Shown here: piece after piece, positions 1 through 7,185 of the stretch
Position numbering within the stretch: position 1 is the stretch's first letter
Layout of the letters: each line of letters begins with the position of its first letter
Source of the DNA: Microbacterium oxydans
GTDB taxonomy: Bacteria; Actinomycetota; Actinomycetes; Actinomycetales; Microbacteriaceae
Reading direction: 5' to 3'
Assembly: GCF_000956405.1 (NCBI RefSeq)
Contig: NZ_JYIV01000027.1
Coordinates: 186,001-250,000 of the forward strand
Length of the DNA: 64,000 nucleotides
Notes under the pieces: generated by a model
What the model was told of the DNA's origin: nothing
Database searches by the model: none
The model's input: only the letters and a program-made list of their open reading frames with translations
Made by a program: the position numbers and the translations under genes

Positions 1-871
1 CTGCGGCCCCGTTCGTCGGAGCCGTGACCACGCGACCACCCGCCGCGTTCTCCTCGTTCACGGCGAGTGCGAAGGCCCCGAGCCATTCGCCAGGGAGCTC
101 GCGATGCCCGTCGGCCTCCACCTCTTCGAGTTGACCGCGGATCACACCGGCACGCCGCTTGACCTTCAGGATCCCGGGGAGTGTGCCGTCGGCGTGGAGG
201 CCCGCATCGACGCAGCCCGACATCGCGTCCCAGATCGCATCGAGTCCGGCGGCGACCTCTTCCTCCGAGCGCAAGGACGTCTCGTTCAGGCGCGCGACCT
301 CGGCGATCGACAGCCCGTTCTCGTCGCAGAGGGCCAGCAGCGACGCGGCATCCGCGTAGGAGTACGGGAATCCCGCGGTCGTGAGCTTCGCCTCCTCGCC
401 GTCGCGTCGGATGAAGCCGCCTCCGACCGAGTAGTAGGTCTCCTCGGCGACCACCGCGCCTGAGTCGTCCCAGGCGGTGATCGTCATGGCATTCGGGTGT
501 CCGGGGAGCCGGGTGCGCGGCGCGAACACGATGTCGTCCTTCACGAACGGGACGTCGTGGGTGCCGTCGACACGGATCACGGCGTGCGCGGGCAGATCGG
601 TCCAGGCGGACCGCACGTCGGCCGGATCGCAGGTCTCCGGCGTGAGACCGCGCAGGCCGGCGACGACCGCATCCGGAGTGCCGTGGCCGATGCCCGTCGC
701 CCCGAGCGATCCGTAGAGGGTGCTGCCGATCCTGGCGACCTGCGGAAGAATGCCCGTCGCCGTGAGTCGCCGAGCGAAGTCCAGGGCCGCTCGCATCGGT
801 CCGACCGTATGGGAGCTCGATGGCCCCACTCCGATGGAGAAGAGGTCGAAGGCCGAGACGTACGCTGTCAC
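1..871 (-). CDS. sdaA: L-serine ammonia-lyase (serine dehydratase), C-terminus cut by window edge
   Basis: Deaminates L-serine to pyruvate and ammonia using a 4Fe-4S cluster. The minus strand is open from GTG at 871 to the left edge, 290 codons. Near residue 18 it reads SSHTVGPM, the family signature of the N-terminal domain, and at the edge it reads TAPTNGAA, the start of the conserved catalytic-domain loop. Single-chain SdaA is about 450-460 residues, so roughly 160 are missing. The GTG start is preceded by TAGCCT and then exactly six bases (ggaggg). A Shine-Dalgarno would be too close here, so a leaderless transcript fits better. Divergent from the acidic small protein at 998. Identification is secure from motifs; the missing end cannot be judged. 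Confidence 0.93.
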   Translation of the reverse strand, partial: MTAYVSAFDLFSIGVGPSSSHTVGPMRAALDFARRLTATGILPQVARIGSTLYGSLGATGIGHGTPDAVVAGLRGLTPETCDPADVRSAWTDLPAHAVIRVDGTHDVPFVKDDIVFAPRTRLPGHPNAMTITAWDDSGAVVAEETYYSVGGGFIRRDGEEAKLTTAGFPYSYADAASLLALCDENGLSIAEVARLNETSLRSEEEVAAGLDAIWDAMSGCVDAGLHADGTLPGILKVKRRAGVIRGQLEEVEADGHRELPGEWLGAFALAVNEENAAGGRVVTAPTNGAA

Positions 872-877
872 CCCTCC

Positions 878-883
878 AGGCTA
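878..883 (-). promoter_or_regulatory. -10 element (TAGCCT) for leaderless sdaA
   Basis: TAGCCT on the minus strand, six bases before the GTG start of sdaA. This is the actinobacterial leaderless arrangement, with transcription expected to begin at the start codon. Confidence 0.5.
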
Positions 884-997
884 CGCCGGATTCGCCACTT
901 CGGTTCACCGTGGTTAACTCATCAGCGCGTCAAGCCCCTTCCCGTTCTGCACGTGCGGAGCCATCCTGTTCGGACCACATCGTCGAAAGGGGTCATC

Positions 998-1294
998 ATG
1001 ACCGACACCACTCCCGATCCGGAGACCACGGACGAGTCCTCCCCCGAATCGCAGACCCCCACGCCCACGCCGTCGTCGGACACGAGCGAGGGCGAGGTCA
1101 CGACACCCGCCGAGGCGGAATCGCCCGAGGACGCGGACCCGAGCGAGGTGCCGAGCACCGAGGAGCTCGAAGAGCCCAGCACCGAGAAGGCCCCGGGTGA
1201 AGAGCCCAAGGCTCCGAAGCGCGAGGAGCCCGAGCCCGACCACGAAGCGGTCGGCATCGGCGTGATCGACACGGAAGAGCCCCCGTCCGACTGA
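998..1294 (+). CDS. small acidic, disordered protein of unknown function
   Basis: A 98-residue protein starting at ATG 998 with a purine-rich ribosome site (gaaagggg) about six bases upstream. Nearly the whole chain is Glu, Asp, Pro, Ser and Thr, with a short basic patch (KAPKREEPEP) and a less biased tail, HEAVGIGVIDTEE. It has no signal peptide, membrane segment or known domain, and should be unstructured and strongly acidic. A longer frame opens upstream at 497 but overlaps sdaA on the other strand, so the short start is preferred. Function not recognised. Confidence that it is a real gene rests on the start context and codon bias. Confidence 0.6.
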   Translation: MTDTTPDPETTDESSPESQTPTPTPSSDTSEGEVTTPAEAESPEDADPSEVPSTEELEEPSTEKAPGEEPKAPKREEPEPDHEAVGIGVIDTEEPPSD

Positions 1295-1325
1295 CCTCCC
1301 GCCTCCACCCGACCCGCGTAGAGCC

Positions 1326-1386
1326 GCTCCCGTCGCACTTTCTGTCGCTAAATCGTCGATCGAGCGACAGAAAGTGCGACGGGAGC
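1326..1386. repeat. long perfect hairpin, copy 1 of a dispersed intergenic element
   Basis: Two perfect 24-base arms (1326-1349 and 1363-1386) flank a 13-base loop. The outer arm reads GCTCCCGTCGCACTTTCTG. It lies between two convergent genes (acidic protein ending 1294, flavoprotein ending 1403), so it could end transcription from both sides, although it has no strong T-run. The same element recurs at 20816-20876 with one compensated base-pair change. Confidence 0.85.
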
Positions 1387-1402
1387 ACTCAGGCCGGGGG
1401 GG

Positions 1403-3133
1403 CTACTCGACGAGCTTGCCCTCGGTGTCGACCTCCCGCATGAGCTCAGCGATCTCGGGCGAGATCTCAGGGATCGCCTCGCGCGTCACACCGTCCTTCG
1501 GCGACCACACCAGGTTCACCTGCAGCGTCGGGTCGGTGTCAGGGAAGTCGCTGCGGTTGTGGCATCCGCGGGTCTCCCGACGTTCCAGCGCCGCCTCGAG
1601 GGTGGCGCGCGCGGCGAGCGCCGACGCCTTGAGATCGAAGGCATGCGCGAGATCCTGGAAGCCCGCGATGTCGGGGTGGATCCCGATGTCCTCCATGCGC
1701 CCCTCGATCATGTCGAGGTCGGCGAGCCCCGCGCGCAGCCCCTCCTCCGAGCGCACGACTCCCGCGTACTCGGTCATCAGGTTGCGGATCGCCCGCTGCA
1801 GGGCACGGACGTTCTCACGTCCCTCCGCGGCGAGCAGGTCGTCGATCTCCGCACGCGCCTCGGCGACGGCCGTCGCCGACCGACGCTGCGCATCCAGCCC
1901 GGCCGCATGCTCCATGGCGGCCTGCCCCACGATGCGCCCGTAGACGAGCAGCTCGATGAGCGAGTTGCCCCCGAGCCGGTTGGCACCGTGCAGTCCGCTC
2001 GAGGCCTCGCCGATCGCGTACAGGCCGTCGACGTCGGTCTGGTGGTCTTCCGGCCGCACCCACACACCGCCCATCGAATAGTGTGCGGTAGGCGCGATCT
2101 CGATCGGGTCGGTGGTGATGTCGAGCATCTGCAGCTCCATCATCGTCTGATAGACGCGCGGCAGGCGGGTCATGATGGTCTCGCGCGGCAGGTGCGACAC
2201 GTCGAGCCAGACGCCGCCGTTGTCGGTGCCGCGACCTTCCTGGATCTCGGTGTAGGCCGCGAGCGCGACGCGGTCCCGCGTCGACAGCTCCATCCGCTCG
2301 GGGTCGTACTTCGCCATGAACCGCTCGCCGAGCGCGTTGCGCAGGATGCCGCCCTCGCCGCGAGCCGCCTCGGAGATCAGGGTGCCCGCAGCGCTCTCCG
2401 GCTCGATGATGCCGGACGGGTGGAACTGCACGAGCTCGGGGTCGCGCAGACGGGCTCCCGCGTCCACCGCCAGCCGGAAGGAGTCGCCCGTGTTCTCGTC
2501 TCGGCGGGAGGAGGTGCGGCGCCAGATGCGGTTGTGTCCGCCCGCGGCGAGGATCACGGCATCCGCGTGGATGAGGTAGCGAGTGCCGTCGGCCTGGTCG
2601 AAGCCGTAGGCCCCGAACACCACGTTGTCGCGCACCAGGAGGCGGGTGATGTAGACGTGGTCGAGGATCGGCACGTCGAGCTGCTCGGCCTTCCGCACGA
2701 GGGTGCGCTGGATCTCGAGTCCCGTGTAGTCGCCGGCGAACGCCGTGCGGCGGAAGGTGTGCGCACCGAAGAACCGCTGCGAGATGCGGCCGTCGTCTTC
2801 ACGGGCGAAGTCCATGCCCCAGCGCTCGAGATCGCGGATGCCCCGCTCGGCGCCCTGGGTGACGATCTCGACCGTGTGGGGATTCGCGAGGAGGTAGCTC
2901 TCCTTGATGGTGTCTGCCGCGTGCTGCTGCCAGCTGTCCTCTGCGTCCATGGTGCCGAGAGCTGCGTTGATGCCACCGGCGGCGAGTGAGGTGTGCGCAT
3001 CCTGCCGCGGTCGTTTGCCCACCGCGAGCACGTCGACGCCGTGTTCGGCGATCTCGATCGCTGCCCGCAGGCCGGACCCTCCGGTGCCGATGACGAGGAC
3101 GGTGGTGGATATCTGACGTTCGCGCGTAGCCAT
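1403..3133 (-). CDS. FAD-dependent succinate dehydrogenase / fumarate reductase / aspartate oxidase-type flavoprotein
   Basis: A 576-residue soluble flavoprotein. The N-terminus carries the dinucleotide fold GTGGSG. Next comes HTSLAAGGINAALG, where His sits at the position that covalently holds FAD in SdhA/FrdA; L-aspartate oxidase lacks that His. Further on are HPSGI, RGEGGILRN, STRDR (catalytic Arg region), HYSMGG and NRLGGNSLIE, all class signatures. There are no iron-sulfur or membrane-anchor subunits beside it, so it is not an ordinary SDH/FRD complex. No nadA or nadC is present either. It is divergent from a LysR gene that may control it. ATG 3133 is preferred over GTG 3142 because a TACCGT hexamer lies seven bases before it. 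Family is sure; substrate unknown. Confidence 0.85.
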   Translation of the reverse strand: MATRERQISTTVLVIGTGGSGLRAAIEIAEHGVDVLAVGKRPRQDAHTSLAAGGINAALGTMDAEDSWQQHAADTIKESYLLANPHTVEIVTQGAERGIRDLERWGMDFAREDDGRISQRFFGAHTFRRTAFAGDYTGLEIQRTLVRKAEQLDVPILDHVYITRLLVRDNVVFGAYGFDQADGTRYLIHADAVILAAGGHNRIWRRTSSRRDENTGDSFRLAVDAGARLRDPELVQFHPSGIIEPESAAGTLISEAARGEGGILRNALGERFMAKYDPERMELSTRDRVALAAYTEIQEGRGTDNGGVWLDVSHLPRETIMTRLPRVYQTMMELQMLDITTDPIEIAPTAHYSMGGVWVRPEDHQTDVDGLYAIGEASSGLHGANRLGGNSLIELLVYGRIVGQAAMEHAAGLDAQRRSATAVAEARAEIDDLLAAEGRENVRALQRAIRNLMTEYAGVVRSEEGLRAGLADLDMIEGRMEDIGIHPDIAGFQDLAHAFDLKASALAARATLEAALERRETRGCHNRSDFPDTDPTLQVNLVWSPKDGVTREAIPEISPEIAELMREVDTEGKLVE

Positions 3134-3140
3134 GCGGTCC

Positions 3141-3146
3141 ACGGTA
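3141..3146 (-). promoter_or_regulatory. -10 element (TACCGT) for the flavoprotein gene
   Basis: TACCGT on the minus strand, seven bases before ATG 3133. It overlaps the alternative GTG start at 3142, which argues against that start. Confidence 0.4.
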
Positions 3147-3162
3147 GTTAGGCGATCCTAAT

Positions 3163-3179
3163 AACTCCAATGCATAGTT
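3163..3179. promoter_or_regulatory. candidate LysR operator in divergent promoter
   Basis: AACT-N9-AGTT dyad in the AT-rich gap between the divergent flavoprotein and LysR genes. LysR-type regulators typically bind such interrupted dyads near their own promoter. Assignment is by position and symmetry only. Confidence 0.35.
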
Positions 3180-3198
3180 CGACTTGAAACGATGCGGG

Positions 3199-3204
3199 TA
3201 GGCT
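3199..3204 (+). promoter_or_regulatory. -10 element (TAGGCT) for leaderless LysR gene
   Basis: TAGGCT ends six bases before ATG 3211, which makes 3211 rather than the adjacent ATG 3205 the likely start. Confidence 0.5.
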
Positions 3205-3210
3205 ATGGAC

Positions 3211-4143
3211 ATGAACCTCGAGCAGCTCCGCGGGTTCGTCGAGGTCGCGCGTCTCGGACACTTCACCCGCGCCTCCGAGCACCTGCACCTGGCACAGCCG
3301 TCATTGAGCCGGCAGATCTCGACGCTCGAGCGCGAGCTCGGCGCCGAACTGTTCCACCGCGCCCGTGGCCACATCGCGCTCACGGCAGCCGGCGAGACAC
3401 TGCTCCCCCGCGCACAGCGCATGCTGTCGGAGGCCGATGCCATCCGCGACGAGATGGGCGAGCTGGCGGGACTCCGACGGGGACGTGTGCGCCTCGGCGC
3501 CCCTCCCACGCTCTGCATCAGCCTCGTCGCAGAAGCGATCCGGTCCTTCCACACCGCGCACCCCGACGTCGACCTGCATCTCACGGAGAGCGGCTCCCGC
3601 CGCCTCGTCGAGGAACTCGCCGTCGGCGCGGTCGACATCGCACTCATCACGGAATCCGACGGCCCTCCACCCTCCGGATTCAGCCTCACGCGGATGCCGC
3701 TGCTCACCGAGGAACTCGTCGTCGTCTCGGCCGCGACCGAGCCGCCGGTATCGAGCTCGGCATCGATGACGCTTCTCCACCTCGCGACCCTCCCGCTGAT
3801 CGCGCTCGACGAAACCTACGAGCTTCGAGCCACGACCGATGCGGCCTTCCGCGCCGAGGGCCTCAGGCCCACCCATGTGCTCGAAGGCGCCGAGATGGAC
3901 GCGGTGCTGCGTTTCGTCGAGCGCGGTGTCGGCGTCGCCGTCGTTCCGGCGATGGTGCTGCTCGATCGGCCCGCGTTGCGGTCCGTCCGGTTGACGCACC
4001 CCATGATGACCCGCACGGTGAGCCTCGCCCACCGTGCGGACGTGACGCCCGCCGTCGCCGTCGCCGCGATCCGCGACGTGATCGTCGCGACCGCCGCCGA
4101 GGTGGCCGACCGCGACCCGGCGATCACGAGCCTGCTCACCTGA
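3211..4143 (+). CDS. LysR-family transcriptional regulator
   Basis: A 310-residue LysR protein. The N-terminal winged helix-turn-helix (residues 1-60) contains SEHLHLAQPSLSRQISTLE, the usual LysR recognition helix pattern. Residues about 90-300 form the periplasmic-binding-like effector domain (RGRVRLGAPPTLC, GVGVAVVPAMVL). It is divergent from the flavoprotein gene at 3133 with a shared promoter region, so that gene is the probable target. The effector is unknown. ATG 3211 is chosen over ATG 3205 because TAGGCT sits six bases upstream and LysR proteins usually open with MNLEQLR-type sequence. Confidence 0.9.
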   Translation: MNLEQLRGFVEVARLGHFTRASEHLHLAQPSLSRQISTLERELGAELFHRARGHIALTAAGETLLPRAQRMLSEADAIRDEMGELAGLRRGRVRLGAPPTLCISLVAEAIRSFHTAHPDVDLHLTESGSRRLVEELAVGAVDIALITESDGPPPSGFSLTRMPLLTEELVVVSAATEPPVSSSASMTLLHLATLPLIALDETYELRATTDAAFRAEGLRPTHVLEGAEMDAVLRFVERGVGVAVVPAMVLLDRPALRSVRLTHPMMTRTVSLAHRADVTPAVAVAAIRDVIVATAAEVADRDPAITSLLT

Positions 4144-4193
4144 CGGCCCGGGGGCTCGTCCGTAGGGATGAGCCGGCTCGCTCCCGGAAACGC

Positions 4194-4227
4194 AGAAACG
4201 GCCTCCACCGAAGTGGAAGCCGTTTCT
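4194..4227. terminator. terminator hairpin between LysR gene and tRNA-Arg
   Basis: AGAAACGGC and GCCGTTTCT arms, extended by CTCCAC/GTGGAA with one mismatch around a CGAA loop. It lies 3' of both the plus-strand LysR gene and the minus-strand tRNA, so it can serve both. Confidence 0.65.
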
Positions 4228-4245
4228 CACTGTCTCAACACAGTG

Positions 4246-4318
4246 TGCGCCCGAAGGGACTCGAACCCCTAACCTTCTGATCCGTAGTCAGATGCTCTAT
4301 CCATTGAGCTACGGGCGC
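4246..4318 (-). tRNA. tRNA-Arg (ACG)
   Basis: A 73-base cloverleaf on the minus strand: 7-bp acceptor GCGCCCG/CGGGCGC, D arm with AATGGAT loop, anticodon stem TCTGA/TCAGA around loop CTACGGA (anticodon ACG), and T loop GTTCGAGTCC. Discriminator A; CCA is not encoded. Confidence 0.96.
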
Positions 4319-4382
4319 CCGACCCGCTCAGCGGGCCGTAGAACAGCCTACAACAGTCGCGACGCGAAAGCGAAACGAGGCC

Positions 4383-4967
4383 TCAGCTGTCGGCCGATGC
4401 GGCCTTCTGCTGCTTCTTCCGCCTCTTGGCCTTGGCTCTCTGCTCCGACGAGAGCGCCTGCAGATCGACGAGCCGAAGGGCCTGCATCCGGGCTTCGCGC
4501 ATGCGGTTGTAGTCGGGATCCTGGTCGGGGCGCATGCCCTCGACACGCAGTCGACGGTCGAGGTTGTGGCGCACGTCGGCCCAGGCCGCGCTCCTCGCCT
4601 CCTCCACGATCGCGGCGAGCTGCTCCCTGTCCTGCATGATCTCGCGCAGACGCACGGCGACGCCGGTGGACTGCTTGGCCCGACGGCGGAGGTTGCGCAC
4701 ATCGCGGTCGCGGTAGTCGTGCGTTCCCACCGGGTCGGAGTGCCGGCCCCTCGCCCGCTTGCGCAGGGCGGTGACAGTGGCTGCGGCCTGTTCCGACTCC
4801 TCGGCCATGGCACGGAGTGCCTCACGCGCATCGTCGATGTACTTGTCCATGTCGAAGACGCCGTCTTCGGCGATGGTGCCGATGAGGATGTGGTTCTTGA
4901 CGGCAAGGCGCGCAGCAGCAGTCGCGATCGCGACGCCTTCGGCGATGGCATCCGCTGTCCGTCCCAC
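4383..4967 (-). CDS. conserved hypothetical charged helical protein
   Basis: A 194-residue, highly charged, mostly helical protein. Residues 1-50 hold an Ala-rich helical part (AEGVAIATAAARLAVKNH), and the middle is rich in Arg/Asp/Glu. The C-terminus is Lys-rich and basic (RAKAKRRKKQQK). No catalytic motif, signal peptide or membrane segment is visible. The start is GTG 4967, fixed by a strong AGGAGG at 4973-4978 five bases upstream. A much longer frame continues to 6275 but would overlap the SDR gene and ignore this ribosome site. Family not recognised; function unknown. It lies just downstream (3' end) next to tRNA-Arg and is divergent from the SDR. Confidence 0.75.
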   Translation of the reverse strand: MGRTADAIAEGVAIATAAARLAVKNHILIGTIAEDGVFDMDKYIDDAREALRAMAEESEQAAATVTALRKRARGRHSDPVGTHDYRDRDVRNLRRRAKQSTGVAVRLREIMQDREQLAAIVEEARSAAWADVRHNLDRRLRVEGMRPDQDPDYNRMREARMQALRLVDLQALSSEQRAKAKRRKKQQKAASADS

Positions 4968-5096
4968 CGGTACCTCCTCTCCTTGAGCGTACCGGTATCG
5001 ATGCAGCCCGGTGTCGGCCAGAATGGTCGGAATCAGCATGCCGCACACGTCCGACATCCGCGGGTCCGCACCCCGATCACGTCCTGCAGGAGACGC

Positions 5097-5936
5097 ATGA
5101 AGCACCTCGATCTCACCCGGGGCACCACCGTGATCACCGGAGGCGCCAACGGCATGGGCGCCGAGATCGCACGCCAGCTCGCCGCCCGTGGAACGGCCCT
5201 CGCGCTCATCGATCACGACACCGCGGCTCTCGACAGGATCACCGAAGAGCTTCGGGGCGCCCGTGTGTCGACGCACGTCGTCGACCTCCGCGACGACGAC
5301 GCCGTCTTCGCGGCCGTCTCGGACATCACCGAGACGCACCAGCGGATCAACGCGCTGATCACGTGCGCCGGCTCCTCCATGCTCGGCGACATCGACCAGC
5401 TGACGATGGAGGAGATGCGCTGGCTCACCGACGTGAACCTCTGGGGCACCGTCTCCGTCACCAAAGCGCTCCTCCCCGCGCTCCGCGCCGCCCCTGCCGC
5501 CCACATCACCCACCTGGCGAGCGTCTACGCCCTCGCCGCCCCCGCCGGACGGATCCCCTACGCGGTGAGCAAGTTCGCCGTACGCGCCTTCTCGGAAGCG
5601 CTGCGGCACGAGCTGGACGGCACCTCCGTGAGCGTCGGCGCCGTCTACCCGGCCGGGGTACGCACCGGGATCATCCTGCACGGCCGCTATGCCGCGGCGA
5701 TCGACCCGAAGGTCGCCGCCCGCGCCGCTGCCGCCCAGGCGGCGATGTACCACACCGAGCCGGCGGACGCGGCGGCACGGATCATCCGCGCGACCGAACG
5801 GCGGGCAGCACGCACGATGGTCGGGCGCGAGGCGCGCCTGATCGATGTGCTCACCCGTGTCGCGCCCTCGTCGTACTGGCGCGTGATGCGTCGGCCGCTG
5901 CGCGAAGCGATCGACACCACCACGCCGATCTCCTGA
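5097..5936 (+). CDS. short-chain dehydrogenase/reductase (SDR)
   Basis: A 279-residue classical SDR, NAD(P)-dependent. It shows TGGANGMG (cofactor loop, residues 14-21), a DLRDDDAV adenine-side segment, ITCAGSS in place of NNAG, and the catalytic set Ser (HLASVYA) and Tyr-x3-Lys (YAVSK). The C-terminal third has an Arg-rich tail (RVMRRPLREA) resembling SDRs with a peripheral-membrane end. The start ATG 5097 follows a caggaga ribosome site. No neighbour reveals the substrate. Family certain, reaction unknown. Confidence 0.9.
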   Translation: MKHLDLTRGTTVITGGANGMGAEIARQLAARGTALALIDHDTAALDRITEELRGARVSTHVVDLRDDDAVFAAVSDITETHQRINALITCAGSSMLGDIDQLTMEEMRWLTDVNLWGTVSVTKALLPALRAAPAAHITHLASVYALAAPAGRIPYAVSKFAVRAFSEALRHELDGTSVSVGAVYPAGVRTGIILHGRYAAAIDPKVAARAAAAQAAMYHTEPADAAARIIRATERRAARTMVGREARLIDVLTRVAPSSYWRVMRRPLREAIDTTTPIS

Positions 5937-5971
5937 GGCGGATGGCCCGCCCCGGAGAGAGCACACTGGCC

Positions 5972-6832
5972 TCAACGGACGACGCCCACCCAGATACCCG
6001 ATGCCCAGGCCTGCTGATCGCCGTTGCAGCCGACCGATCCGGGATACCCCCGCACAACGGCCATGCAGTTGGCGAGGAACTCCGGGTCGCTCCCGAACAG
6101 CGACCCGTAGGCCCCGGACGACGTGAGCGAGCCCCACACGCGGAACTGATAGATGTGCGCCAGCTCGTGCGCCATCGCCCAGTTCAGCCGGCCGGCACCC
6201 CAGTTCGCGATGTCGGCGCGGTACTTGATGTACCCGTTGCTGTTCGCGCAGGCGGGGGCGTTCCCACCTGCACACGATGACGACTCGTAGAGTCCGACAC
6301 CCCCGCCGCCGACGAGGTCGAGCGCCGCGCGCACCCTGGCGTAGCCGTCAGGGCCGCTCGACGACCATGCGGGTCCGCCCGGGCCCGAGCTCTGAGCCGC
6401 CTGCCACGAGGCGACCTCCGCGCCGACCTTCTCGGTGAGCGCGTGCACGGTCGCCGTGGCCGCAGCGACCGTGTCGGGGTTCTCCTTCTCGGCGGCGACC
6501 GTCTGCTGTGCCGAGAGTGCGGCAGCACGGTGCGCGGCGGTGTCGACCCGCCCCTCGGCCCCCTGAAGGGCGACGGCGAGCGCCTGCACCTCCGCGAGGA
6601 AGGCGGGGCGCTGGGCAAGGACGGCCGCGCGCTCGGCGGTGTCCTGCTCCGCACGACCGACCGCGCCGTCGAGGTAGTCGGTGCGCTGTCCGGCGTCGTG
6701 GTACTGCTCGGTGAGTGCGGCCAGCTGCGTCACCGCGGCCGTCCTGTCCTGCTCGAGGCCTTCTGACCTGCCGATCATCCCCGCGACGAGCAGGACAGAG
6801 GCAGCGAGCGTGACGGCCAGGGTGCGTCGCAT
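5972..6832 (-). CDS. secreted coiled-coil protein with HExxH metallopeptidase-like motif
   Basis: A 286-residue exported protein of unrecognised family. Residues 1-25 form a signal or anchor helix (MRRTLAVTLAASVLLVAG). Residues about 26-130 are predicted coiled coil (regular Ala/Gln/Glu heptads). A Gly/Ser linker follows, then a C-terminal globular domain with two Cys (SSSCAGGNAPACANS) and MAHELAHIYQFRVWG. HELAH is the zinc-binding HExxH core of many metallopeptidases, and two more Cys lie near the end. A third zinc ligand cannot be named. It overlaps the preceding small gene by one base (TGATG), so the two are translationally coupled. Peptidase activity is inference. Confidence 0.7.
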   Translation of the reverse strand: MRRTLAVTLAASVLLVAGMIGRSEGLEQDRTAAVTQLAALTEQYHDAGQRTDYLDGAVGRAEQDTAERAAVLAQRPAFLAEVQALAVALQGAEGRVDTAAHRAAALSAQQTVAAEKENPDTVAAATATVHALTEKVGAEVASWQAAQSSGPGGPAWSSSGPDGYARVRAALDLVGGGGVGLYESSSCAGGNAPACANSNGYIKYRADIANWGAGRLNWAMAHELAHIYQFRVWGSLTSSGAYGSLFGSDPEFLANCMAVVRGYPGSVGCNGDQQAWASGIWVGVVR

Positions 6833-7077
6833 CACGGCAGGAAACCTGTCGTGTCCGCGATCTGAGCGTCCTGCTCCGCAAGCTGCGAGCGCAACGCGGT
6901 CAGCTGCTCGGCGAGGTCGAGATTCTCGCCCCGCGTCGATTCCAGCGCGCGTTCGATCCGCACGACCTCCGCCTTGACCGCGGCGATCGACGCCAGACGC
7001 TCCTGATCGGCGATAGCCACGAGCGTGACCCCACCGACGAGCAAGAGGCATCCGATCGCGACAGCCAGACTCCGCAT
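6832..7077 (-). CDS. small membrane-anchored coiled-coil protein
   Basis: An 81-residue protein. One N-terminal membrane helix (LAVAIGCLLLVGGVTLVAIA) is followed by about 45 residues of heptad-patterned coiled coil and a short TTGFLP tail. The architecture resembles FtsL/DivIC-like bitopic proteins, but there is no sequence signature to claim that. Start ATG 7077 has a GGGGGCGAG ribosome site; an upstream in-frame start at 7134 lacks one. Its stop overlaps the start of the HExxH protein, which has its own coiled coil, so the two may pair at the cell surface. Confidence 0.65.
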   Translation of the reverse strand: MRSLAVAIGCLLLVGGVTLVAIADQERLASIAAVKAEVVRIERALESTRGENLDLAEQLTALRSQLAEQDAQIADTTGFLP

Positions 7078-7125
7078 CTCGCCCCCAGGACAGCGCACCA
7101 GTTCCGGACCCACTCCGATCGCCCC

Positions 7126-7131
7126 AATATA
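7126..7131 (-). promoter_or_regulatory. possible -10 element for the coiled-coil pair
   Basis: TATATT on the minus strand about 48 bases before ATG 7077, in an otherwise GC-rich stretch. A 14-base perfect palindrome CGGAGGGCCCTCCG (7136-7149) lies just upstream of it. No clear -35 was seen. Confidence 0.3.
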
Positions 7132-7185
7132 CAACCGGAGGGCCCTCCGCAGGCCCCCGAACGTGAGAGGGCGGGATCGTCAGGC

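Noticed and set aside
1403-3133. L-aspartate oxidase (nadB)
   Set aside because: The covalent-FAD His is present and no nadA/nadC genes are nearby.
4383-6275. 630-residue version of the charged helical protein
   Set aside because: It would overlap the SDR gene and ignore the AGGAGG site in front of GTG 4967.
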